Source of the DNA: Pycnopodia helianthoides
Taxonomy: Eukaryota > Echinodermata > Asteroidea > Forcipulatida > Asteriidae
Direction of reading: 5' to 3'
Assembly (NCBI GenBank): GCA_032158295.1
Contig: CM063250.1
Location: forward strand, 1,123,501-1,187,500
DNA length: 64,000 nt
Part shown: piece by piece, positions 23,752 through 34,204 of the stretch
Layout: every line of letters begins with the position of its first letter
Position numbering within the stretch: position 1 is the stretch's first letter
Program-made: the position numbers and the translations under genes
The notes under the pieces: generated by a model
The model's database searches: none
What the model saw: the letters and a program-made list of their open reading frames with translations, nothing else
Told to the model about the DNA's origin: nothing

Positions 23752-24073
23752 TTAAAGAGGTGCTCCAAGGTTAAATTCAGTTTTATGATCCACTCATTAT
23801 TCAATAGATAAAGTATTTATAAAAACGGGGAGAAAACTAAAAAGTCTCTAACCTCATGTTAAAATGGTGTAAAATGCCACTGTGTTATTCGACGTTCGAT
23901 GACGTCACGTTTCAAATTTTGCTTTAAAAGAGTATCAGATAAAATAAAATTGTACAACGTTTTAACGTGAGGTTAAGGACTTGTAATTTTTTCCTGAATT
24001 GTCATGAGGACTCTATTTATTGAAAAATGAGTGCATCACAAAAACTGAATTTGACCTTGGAGCCCCTTTTTAA
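23752..24073. mobile_element. TTAA-flanked MITE with roughly 55-bp inverted ends (T2/Kolobok-like)
   Basis: The left end reads ttaaagaggtgctccaagg and the reverse complement of the right end ttaaaaaggggctccaagg. The similarity continues inward through 'aaattcagttttatgat' and 'ccactcatt' for about 55 bases with scattered mismatches. TTAA occurs at both ends. The 322-bp body has a TGACGTCA palindrome and no coding capacity. Confidence 0.7.
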
Positions 24074-24159
24074 GATTATGAAAAAAAATGTTGAAGCCTT
24101 TTCAGTCTTTAGAACTGTCTTGGTTTCAGAGTCTGACTGTACAGGTCTCAAAATTGACT

Positions 24160-24310
24160 GTGGCTGCCATTTGTGGCCACAGAACACCTCTTGTGGCCAC
24201 TAAGTCACTGTAGGTATTAAACCGTTGTGGCCACTAGGTCACTGTGGCTACTAAGCTACAAATACATTGTGAATACTAAAGCCATCACAGCCACTAGTTA
24301 TTATAGTTTA
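24160..24310 (+). repeat. Degenerate short tandem 'TGTGGCCACTAAGTCACTG'
   Basis: Variants of 'tgtggccactaagtcactg' recur four to five times at uneven spacing (about 24170, 24192, 24228, 24250 and 24289). It looks like an old minisatellite. Confidence 0.55.
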
Positions 24311-27300
24311 ATGCGGTCGCTTGCACATTCTGACTGTTGTTTTCCCTTCAAATCAAAAAAATAAATAAATAAAATTGTTTTTTTCCTTACTCCGCTCAAA
24401 CTCAAGTAAACACTTTCATCCCAATAAGTCTCAATCCAAACCAACATCCTGTTTGTTCAAAATCAACTGTCCAAAAAGTAAACAAATCTAATTCACCATA
24501 AACATTTTCTGTCCATTGTGGTGAATATAAAGTTGATTGAGCGTTGGCAGAGACTGATAAATAAACATTAAATTACCCTCAATACCCACATGAGATCTGT
24601 TGGTTGCATCTGATCTAGAACATCTCATTTGAATGCAGCTTTTCAATCCCAATCAAATTAATTTGTCAACCGGAATCTCTATTCCATCTTTACATTTGCT
24701 GTTTTAAGTTTTAACTAAGTATTACAACTTATAAGTTTTGTTTTTTTCTGAAATGATGCTGGAAAATGAAAATCAAGTAAACAAATTTTGCATTTGTTTA
24801 AAGGAAAAAACATCTTTTTCACCACTGTTTTTAAAGTAAATTAAACCCCCTCCTTTTGTGTTCAGTAAACACATCACAAAACCTATCTGTGGTCATATTT
24901 TATGGCAGGACCATAACTTTTTCCCCTTCTCTTGTCAACCATTGCAAGATGCTACATGTATAAAGTTATGTGTAAAATGGGTCTTATAATTTCAAACATA
25001 CCTCTCACAGCAAGACCATGATTTTGGATTTTATTTTGGTGCCGCCATCTTGTATTCCCTTATACAAATCTATGTAACCATAGTGAGGCTCAAAAGAACC
25101 AAAATAGTCTGGTCCCTTTTTGGTCTCATGACAATCAGGCCTGATCATTAGTACTGCACACCAGGAACGCGACTGAAAATGATGGTCCCACATTTTATAG
25201 ACATTTGCAAAACAACAGTGCTGGACCTTAATCATTAAAAGGTATGTTAATGTCAAATTCTGTGGAACGTGTTCACTGAACAGAAAACATGTTTCACAGC
25301 TTTACCAATTTATAGCCACTTAAGCTTCAAACAATCCCACAAACTCCCACAACCAACGAGGGAGCAACAAAAAAAGGAAACAACCAACACAAGTAGGACA
25401 CTAATACAAAATACCACACATATCCCATTGATGGCCACAAATGGCCTTCGACATATCATTTTCCACAAATTAGACCAACCCAACCCACAGACATTAAACT
25501 AATGTGATCCACCAGAATAATAGGCAGTAAATTATTTCTTAGTTAGCGGAAGAGAGAAGGAAAATGGATGTCGGCCTCCTTTGAAAATGTAATGATGAAC
25601 CTTCACAGAAATACAAGAAATGTTTGCACTGGGGGTAATTTACAACAGCTGCGTAATGGTTGCCAGACGGCGCCATGCTGTACTTGGAGATGATTCCAAT
25701 GTAGTCTCATCATGCAGTCAGACCTTCAACTGGATACATTCTCTGCTATCATGAAGAGCACATACGCCTAGGTATCCGATGAACAGCCAATCCCTTCAAA
25801 CTTTCTGTGAGAAATCTTCGCCACAAAAGCTTGAAAAGCTTCACCGTTGAGGTTTTTCTCTTTATTAGCTTCATGGCCTTACTAGCTTGTGGTCTTTCAT
25901 CCAAACAGTTAAATGCCTTTTTGAGGGGTTGTTAACCACGCGTGACTAAATATCTGTCCCTAATGCTAATCCTCTCCCCTCGCTTTTGCCTGATTTTGTA
26001 GTATTCAGTTGGCAACAACACAAATCATGCATTGCGTGGTGACTGAGGAAACCTCACTGATCAGAATCCACAGTTTGATCTATACTGGCTTACACCTCAC
26101 CATAATATGCCGTTAGATTTGGGTGGACATAGGAACGTTCTGGTTAAACAGCAAACTACAATTCTTGACTGAACCACGAGGTATTATTAAACCACCTCAT
26201 CAACCTCCCCCAACCAATACCCCTTCCCCTTCCCCCTCTCTAAGTTCTCAAACACACACAGCACTGAATCATCCTATACAATCAGGTACTTCTATTGTTC
26301 CATTCCATTGCTCCTATTGTCACCAGACAGTTCACTTCCTATCTTTTTTTGTAAACCACTCACTCCAGGGACATGGCTGGCATGTCATCTCTTTTGTTGG
26401 AAGTCCTGCCGTACAAACGTCCACAAACACCATCACAATTTACAGGGCACTGCCGGCAGTTTCTCACGTTAGTCTGAGAGAATTAAGCAAACTGAAGAAT
26501 AGATTAAAACCACGAAGAGCAATTACTCAGGACTCTAATTTTAACTGCCTCAATTTCCCACTCTCCCTCCAGAAGAATAAATATTGCAGAGAGTCGTGGT
26601 TTGCTCTGAATTATTCCATATACTCCCCACCCCCACCCTTCATTCAAGAATTTCAAAAAGAAGAAGAAGATAACAAATTAAGCAAATCCAGTGACACAGA
26701 GAAAGAGAGTGCGAGAAAGCAAAACTCCGGTCTTATTTTTACTGGCCTACATCTGGAGTACCTTTGGTTCCGTTTCTTTTCTTCTTCTTTTCGTGGCGGA
26801 TGTTGTAATGCGGAATTGATTCTGAGAGAGTGTGTTTAGGGATGCTTTTCCTACTCCCTGAAGCTTCTTTTCCAAACAGAAAATTAATGATTTTGGCTTT
26901 GGGGTAAGTGTAGTTTGGTTTACCTTTGCTGACTGAATTTTCTTCTTCTTTTCTTTTCTGTTTTTTAAAGTGCTCGTTGACAAATTCTGGAATAAGCGAT
27001 TTTAAACTTAAGGACAGAGACACCTAAAATACAGATTCTTTCTTCCTTGAATAGTTTATCAACATAAAGAATTATGCCCTTTTTTTTTTTAAATCAATGC
27101 GACAAACTTTTCAACTTTCTAAACTTCTGAATTAAAGATAAGTCTGTTCTATCGACCATTCGATATTTTGATTATTTTTCTTTCATCTTGTTCTAACTTA
27201 TAATATCAATTTACAACGCTAATCTTTTTGTAAAGATCTGATCCACAACTATGATTAACTTATTCTGCAGTACTTCACCATGTTAAGAAAAAACTAATTA

Positions 27301-27819
27301 GTTTCAACAAACGGTAAAATGGCGGCCTTCTTTCAGAAGATATGTGCATGTTTAAACAATTAATTAATCTAGTGAACATACTTGAAAATAGATCCTTTTT
27401 TTTTGAACATGCGAAAAACTACTTTAGAAACATCCGAAACAATATCGGTTGACAATTGAAAACTCATGTTAAGGAATTTATTTTTTCGTTGAATCAAATT
27501 ACAGACTGTTGTAAATGAGACATTTTGGCGATTTCTTTGAAAAATATTTTGTCCTCATTAAATATGCCAACACATGGTTTGCTATTTCCTGAAGTACATC
27601 ATAGTGGGCTGAAACTTTCAAGTTGCGGTGACTTCCTTTGATCAGATAGAGTCTGTAGATTCGCTTCTTCTTATAAGTGTCAAATGATCAACTTGGAGTA
27701 TGTTTGTCGAGGACATGAGCAAACAATTTGCAGGCGAGTCAAGAGCACACTTCCTGGATGGTAACCTAAGATTTCTATGTACCGCTTGAATAATCTATGA
27801 ACATTAAAGAAAAGGTGCA
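24311..27819. other. Mostly non-coding; one unexplained 238-codon frame
   Basis: Holds the diverged repeat copy at 25015-25130 and a single long plus-strand frame at 26123-26839. That frame is rich in Pro/Ser/Thr and low-complexity Glu/Lys, has no recognisable domain and shows no clear splice context, so it is not called as a gene. Confidence 0.4.
25015..25130 (+). repeat. Dispersed repeat 'GCCATCTTGT...GTGAGGCT' copy 3 (diverged)
   Basis: The blocks 'gccgccatcttgtattccct', 'gtaaccatagtgaggctcaa' and 'aatagtctggtcc' correspond in order to those of the copies at 13110 and 20985. Confidence 0.5.
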
Positions 27820-28290
27820 CAGTAGGTAATGTTGTCCAGTTTCCCCCCTTTCTAATGCAGGCCTTATTTCCTCCAACAGTCAATATGACGTAGCATTGGT
27901 TATGTTGTCCCATTTTCCGTGTCTGTATGAGTAAATTGTCATACTCTCTTTGCATGAAGATGGTATAGTAGGCCTATTGGTAATGTTGTCAATGTTTTCT
28001 GATTCATGTCTGCCTTAACCCCTGCATGAATCAAGATGCTATTGGGTTATGATTTCCAGTTTGCTGCCCCTAAATGTCTATGCGCAAATCTCCATACTAT
28101 CTTTGAATCAAGGTATGGTACAACAGTTGCTAATGTAAAGTTTTCACCCTTTTCTTGTATGTGTTATCCTCTCCAATAATCAAGATAAAATAATAATGGC
28201 AAAATGGCAGATTCTGTACACATCAACTGTCGTACTCTCAATAAATCAATGTACGGTACAACTTTGGTCATTTTGACAGTTTTCTTGTGC
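27820..28290 (+). repeat. Ancient degenerate minisatellite
   Basis: The motif 'ggtaatgttgtccagtttcc' recurs in decayed form at about 27823, 27897, 27980, 28044, 28129 and 28267, often followed by 'tcttgtatgtctg'-like and preceded by 'tttgaatcaagatggtat'-like text. The spacing varies between 64 and 138 bases, consistent with old tandem repetition plus indels. Confidence 0.4.
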
Positions 28291-30764
28291 TTCGGTTGAA
28301 ACCTAAAAACCTAATAAAAAGATTGTTTTTTAAATGTAAAGTGAAACACTGTCATGGCAACAAAAAGAAAAGAGGGGAATGACATGAATCATTCAATTAC
28401 CTTACTGTACAAACTGAGCCGCTTGAGTTAACCCTCCAAAAAAGCAAACAATTTTCACGCTGCAAGGCGATTGTAAACCCTAAAAAAAGATTTTTTATGA
28501 ACTAAATTTTTGTAGAAATGGCTGCAGGCGCGGAGGATGTTATTCACAAATTGCCTGGATTCTCTGCGTTAGAGTTTATTTTGAGGGTAACAAAAACAAA
28601 TTGCCGGGTCCTTTTAGCTTCTGCGTGATGCTCATGTACTGAATACACCCTCTGGCCGAAAGTGGCCGGGTTTTCTTTTTATTAAAGTACAGGGAAAACA
28701 AATGAAATTTGGAGCAGCAGACAGTGTTAACTATAATGAAATCTTCAGTTAGAGCGCTGAAAACTTTACTTTTTTTAAATTGATCTTCAACTTGGGCACA
28801 AGTTGAATAGTGAATTAAAGCCTTTTTGCACACTCTCTCTCTCTCTCTTATCAGATAGTGTAAGACAACGACAGTTCTATGCACTGTGACTGCATTGTGT
28901 ATGCATTCAAGTACAACTACTAGAATGTTTGACCTATTTATTGTAGGGTCACACATTGACAAGATTAACCAATATTTAATGCATGGACCCCCGAATGCAT
29001 ATTTAAGGTCTTTTTAATGCCATTGTTGAATTAAATTAAATTTTACAGCCAGTGTACTATCCTGTCCTTGAAATTGGTGGTTGGAAAATCCTTAATTACA
29101 TATTAGGACAATATTGCCATCGGTATGGGAATGTCCACTAGGAGAATAACGTAATGAGAAAACGGACAGCAGAGAGTTTGAGAGTCCGAGCCATAAAAAT
29201 TGACAAAAAGCTACAATTGAAATTCCTATTTATAGCCTGGCTCTGTTATTCCAAGTGGGGCTTTCATGATTGAAAGGGTCGCCAATAAACACGGTGCAAA
29301 ATGTAACGGCTCGTTCTGACTGGACAAACAAAAGCAACCCGCAATTCTTACTTTGTTCTGGCAAAAGCATGCTGATTAGCAGGTGTGGTGTTTACAGGGC
29401 TACACATTATAGAGTTGGTACTTTCTTTTTTTGATATAATAAAATTACTGCAATGGACTTTGTCATCCGTAAACTTACAAAATCACAGCCAACAAGCTGC
29501 CAACAAATAATCTAGGACTGTACTTTATATTGGGGGCCGGGATTAATTTCTGGCGACAGAGGGGCCGTTCTTTTTAATTTTCTACGAGCTGATTGATCAA
29601 GTGAATCTTAAATGACAGATGACAACTTCTACAAGCCTCAAACTGACATTCAATTTGCTTTTACGAAAAAAAGAAAGAAACACAATTATAAACCAACATT
29701 CTTAATAAACGATAACACTATCCAAAGAATAAGGAAAAGTCAGTGTGCATGGGTAAGTGGAGTTAAAATGACAGATTTTATTAAGAAAACAGGGGGAACG
29801 CAAAAAAGGGGGGCAACAAACAAGAGCATGATGACAACTTGTTTGTACCTGGACAGAACGTTTCTCCGACGTATTATTTCTGGCATTCTCATCTCTCAGG
29901 CCAGCTGCCTGCTATAACCAATCTCTGTCATCGATTTGACCTGGAAAGCATAGCCCGCATGGTTGCAGCACGGACTTCCTTCATTGTGGTTCTGATTCGC
30001 TGTATATCAACAGCTGAAATCAGGCGATTAGAGCATGGTGGTATGGGAAATGCACGGTGACGGCCGTGGTCTGACAGTGGTGAGGTGAGGAGTAAGGGAG
30101 GGGGATGGGTGGTATATAACAATGTAGATTAACAGTCTGGTATGACAGAGGAAGTGGGAGGTGGTGCTGAGGTGGCCAATGGTAAGACGATACAATGTCA
30201 TCTGCAAGGTGTGACAGGGATTAGGGGGGGGGGATGGAGAATTGGAGCCAGTGTTTGACTGCAAGGTTTGATGGGATAGAAAGAAGGGAATCAAACAAAT
30301 GCCTGACGATTGTAAGACAATGTATACTGACTATATTTCCGGTCATGGGATCTGTAAAGAAGTACAGACACTAATTGAGGAAGACCTCATTGGCATTTAT
30401 ACCTCAACAAATTGTTTTTGATAGGGGGGAAGGCGGTAAGAACAAAGTACTTCGAGAGAACAAATTTCCCCCATATCGTAGACCTCTGAAGAAAATTGTG
30501 TGTTCTAATATATTCAGAACCAACTGAGAAGGTTTTAGTTTATATTAGGTCTTGTCTCACCACAATACACTTCCACTTCAAGAACATCAAAACAGGGTAC
30601 GTTTCATGTCCCTCACACTAGAATTAAACTTTACACATATAAGTCCCAATCTTTTGGTTGCATACCCTACTTGTCAATATTGCCATTAAAAACTCATCAA
30701 ACACCCATCTTACCAATACCAAATAAATCTCCCTCAGTTACAACTGATACAAAAACAAATTTCC
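28291..30764. other. Non-coding, no feature seen
   Basis: A short CT run lies near 28840-28856, a G9 run near 30225, and the rest is AT-rich. The frames present are short and overlap on opposite strands. Confidence 0.4.
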
Positions 30765-30990
30765 TACCTCCCGCCCAGGTAGTAGTTAATAAGCAGGACA
30801 GTTCTTTTCAGAACTGAGAAGTCTCCCGAATTCCGAAAAACCTACTCTGCGGTAGTAGAATAAATAGCAAGACAAGTTCTCTAAAGAACAAATCTACACA
30901 GCAAGTAGATATTTTTTACACATGGTGTTACCGCAAACCGAATATATACTGATACCTCACCATGCAATGCCTCAAAACCCATAAACAAAT
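30765..30990 (+). repeat. Dispersed repeat, 'AGTTCTTTTCAGAACTGAG' family, best copy
   Basis: Contains 'gacagttcttttcagaactg', then 'gaagtctcccgaattccg', 'ctactctgcggtagtagaat', 'gacaagttctctaaagaaca' and 'cacagcaagtagat', ending near 'caccatgcaatgcctcaaa'. Several short self-complementary pieces (agttct-agaact, ctactctgcggtag) would fold locally. Related arms lie at 3180-3690. Confidence 0.65.
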
Positions 30991-31424
30991 GTTTACTTAA
31001 TAAGAACCTTGTTGATGGTCTCTCATTGTATCAGTTCCCTGCTGATTGTCATGACACGTTTTGGGTGAATGTTTTGGTTGCCCCTGGATGTCTGACACTG
31101 TGTCATGAAGAGCCCTGGTTATGGTTTTGGCTTGTCATATAGCTGTCATGTGTTGTGGTATTACAAAAACTTCTGTTTAGGAAACAATGCGTACAACTGA
31201 GTAATGATCTCTTCTTACTTGAATGGTAATGTGGCTACGGTAAAGATTGTACAGACCATACCACATAAAGCTGCTAGCCAGAAATATTGTTTTAAAAAGT
31301 TACACACAAATTTAAAGAGTGTCAGTCAAAAATATTAAGATAAATATTGATTAAACAGAATTTCTCTGGTCCCCATTTTTGGCTCTTTACATTTAGTTTA
31401 TATTCAATCAAAGCAGTTGATGTT

Positions 31425-32690
31425 GTGTGTGAGCCAAAGTCATAGCCAGAGCCAGAGTAATATCCACAACCAAAGCAAAAAGCTGGAGTCACAGCCAGAA
31501 CCTGAGTCTGAGCCTAGGTCTGACCACCAGCCACGACCTGACTATGAGTTCTAGCCAAAGCCTGAGCCTGAATCAGATTCTGAGCCACAGCCACAGCCTG
31601 AGCCTGAGCCACATTGATAGCCTTAAACTGAGCCACAGCAACATCTAGGTCATAGGCTGAGCCATGGCCAGAGTTTCGTTTGGATTTTGAGCCAGAGCAA
31701 AACAAGAGCCACACCCCTTGTCTGGGCAAGACTAACAGCAAAAGACTAAGCCTGAGACTGAGCCAGACACACAACCCGAACGAAAGCCAAAACCTGAGCC
31801 ACACCCTGTGTCTGAGCCAGAACTAGAGCCACACCCTGTGTCTGAGCCAAAACCTGAGCCACACCCTGTGTCTGAGCCAGAACCAGAGCCACACCCTGTG
31901 GCTTAGCAAGACCAAAAGCCAGAGTCTAAGCCCTGATTCTTACTCTCAGTCTGAGCCAAACCCAGAGCCACACCCCTAGTCTGGGAAAGACTAATAGCAA
32001 AAGACAAAGCCTGAGACTGAGCCAGACACACAACCCGAATGAAAGACCAACAACCAGAGTCCAAGCCCTGGTTCTTACTCTCAGTCTGAGCCAAACCCAG
32101 AGCCACACCTCTGAATTTGGGTCAGATTCTGAGCCAGAGCCACACCCTAAATCTGAGCAAGACCAACAGCCAGAGACTAAGCCGGAGTCAGAGCATGAGT
32201 CTGAGTCTGCACTAGAACCAGAGCCACACCCTGTGTCTGAGCCAGAACCAGAGCCACACCCTGTGTCTGAGCCAGAACCAGAGCCACACCCTGTGTCTGA
32301 GCCAGAACCAGAGCCACACCCTGTGTCTGAGCCAGAACCAGAGCCACACCCTTCGTTTGAGCCAGAACCAGAACCACATCGTGTCACAGACTGAGTCAGA
32401 GTCTCAGACTGAGCTAAACCCAGAGCAATACCCTGGGTCTGGATCCGATTCTGCGGTAGACCCAGAGCCACATCCCGAGTCTGAGGCAAACAGTCAGAGT
32501 CTAAACCTGATTCTGATTCTCCATCTGAGCCAAACCCAGAACCAAACACCGAATCTGGAGTAGATTCTGAGCCAGAGCCAGAGCCACATCTTGAGTTTGG
32601 GCAAGACAAACAGCCCGAGACAAAGTCTGAGAATGAGACAGAGCTACAGCCTAAGTCTGAGCTCGAGTGTTAGCCAGAACCAGAGCCACA
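31425..32690. repeat. Large GAGCCA-rich minisatellite with a 30-bp core unit
   Basis: The core unit is gagccacaccctgtgtctga followed by gccagaacca. Exact copies start at 32221, 32251, 32281 and 32311, with near-copies at 32341 and at 31798-31910. The whole region is built from GAGCCA/GTCTGA hexamers. A longer unit containing 'agactgagccagacacacaa' occurs about 259 bases apart (31712 and 31971), and one containing 'ttcttactctcagtctgagc' about 135 bases apart. The 30-bp unit leaves frames open on both strands ([10 protein letters not shown] on plus, [10 protein letters not shown] on minus), but stops and frame changes interrupt them, so I call it a satellite. Confidence 0.9.
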
Positions 32691-33877
32691 CTATGTTTTG
32701 AAATCGAATTTCCCCAACAAATTCTCTTGACAAGCCAACCAGAGAAGGCCAAATCAATCCATGAATGTAGGCAATAGCTGATGACCCTAAAATTTACCTT
32801 GTTGAACTTTGCCTACGTCCACTCAAGTGCATTGTAATTCAGCCAATATACTGCACACAGCTTTTGTAAAACAAACAGGTAATAATCTCAGTTATTAGTC
32901 GAGGCACTTGAAAAAGATAACACTTGACAAAAAATTACCTCTGGTCCGTAGATTAACAAGGACCTGGTAAGGTGAATGTTGGGGCATGTACACCGTTCCT
33001 GTATTTATTTAGCTCTCAGACTAGCCACCAGACTCTTCACTGGATATCGTCTATTCCCAGCTCCAATCCCATAAATGACACAACACATTTTACAATGTAG
33101 ACCATGATGCCCATGGGATTTACCTGTACACGTACAGTGTATCTTCCCTTCGGCAGTGCACGTTTATTGTAGTATTTACAGCCAACCAGAGTAAGGCTGG
33201 AAAGAGCGAAATAAATCTGGCCCTGTTTTGTAGTAAATAAGCACTAATGTCAGATCTCACTTACACGTATTGTGATAAAGATGACAACAACTTGTCAAAG
33301 GTGTACATATCTATGACATATTTGTTATACTCTACTCAGTAGTATTTATGGCTGAGCAGCTTTATGAAGATGGGTTCAGGCGCCATATTTCCCGCGGCTT
33401 CTGGAAAATTTCTTTTACTGAACTTAGAACAATGTCTGACAAACAGGTTACCTTATTACAGGGCCTCTAGCCCATGCAATATCAATTGGAAATTTATCAT
33501 CGTCTTTGCACCTAGCGTTGTAATACTTTTGGTACGAACTGTCGAATTATAAAAACAAAAACCAACGGCTGACGTCAGATTTGTCTTCACCTAACCACCC
33601 CTATCAAACTGAATCTCACCAAGGAGTGTATCAGATGAATCAGGCAAACCTCGGCTTCATTTATAGGGTTAATAACCTTACACATAGCCAACCAAAGAGC
33701 AACGACCATGGAGACGGGCTGGAGACAGTAACGCAGGAGAAAAAGAAAAAAAATGACTGTCAAAAAAATGAGCAAGGCATCAGAGTTTTCAGATATTAAA
33801 ACCATGTTGCTCTGCGGATTAACTGTTATCAAAATCGACAGGGGACACTGTGTGACTTGAAGACCACGCACTACACC
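32691..33877. other. Non-coding, one weak repeat match
   Basis: A piece at about 33165-33235 ('agtaaggctggaaagagcga' and 'aaatctggccctgttttgta') resembles the 3' block of the repeat copies at 13110 and 20985. Otherwise nothing was recognised. Confidence 0.35.
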
Positions 33878-34204
33878 ATGGGTACGGGGATTGTGAACTC
33901 ATCAAGCAGGTCACGCTCAACCAAGAAGCCGCAGGATATCTGCCCCGCCGTCGAGGATTGCTTTTTTGATTTGGTTGGAGACATTCAACATGTCCTGGGG
34001 TTCCCCCTTGGGTCATTCCTTGATTGGTCCCTCATCACAAGGTACCAGGAAACACATGACGGGTTGGTTATTCGGGCTTTGTCTGGACGGAGAAAGCTCA
34101 TCCAATATAAAAGAGTCAAGTGTTTTCTACAACACTCTTTGGAAAGAGGGAAAAAACAATGTTCGTGGTCTGTGGTAATATTATTGAAAGAAACGGAATT
34201 TCAG
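33878..34204 (+). CDS. Possible first coding exon, unrecognised product
   Basis: An ATG at 33878 sits in an excellent initiation context (acaccATGGg) and opens a frame of about 110 codons ending at the stop before 34210. The first 55 residues have balanced composition (starts MGTGIVNSSSRSRSTKK; includes ICPAVEDCFFDLVGD), and the local GC content is higher than the surroundings. A donor-like AAG|GTACCA at about 34040 could end an exon there, and the less protein-like remainder would then be intron. No domain was recognised, no signal peptide is obvious, and the glycine at position 2 is not followed by a good myristoylation pattern. An antisense frame overlaps it. It may be chance. Confidence 0.25.

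Noticed and set aside
26123..26839. Longest single frame in the window, 238 codons on the plus strand
   Set aside because: Composition is low-complexity (Pro/Ser/Thr, Lys/Glu runs), no domain is recognisable, there is no splice or promoter context, and sequence near its end is open on the other strand as well. Chance is the simplest explanation.
31926..32609. 227-codon Gly/Ser/Cys-rich frame on the minus strand
   Set aside because: It lies wholly in the GAGCCA minisatellite, has no independent start context, and the repeat's frame is not kept across the array.
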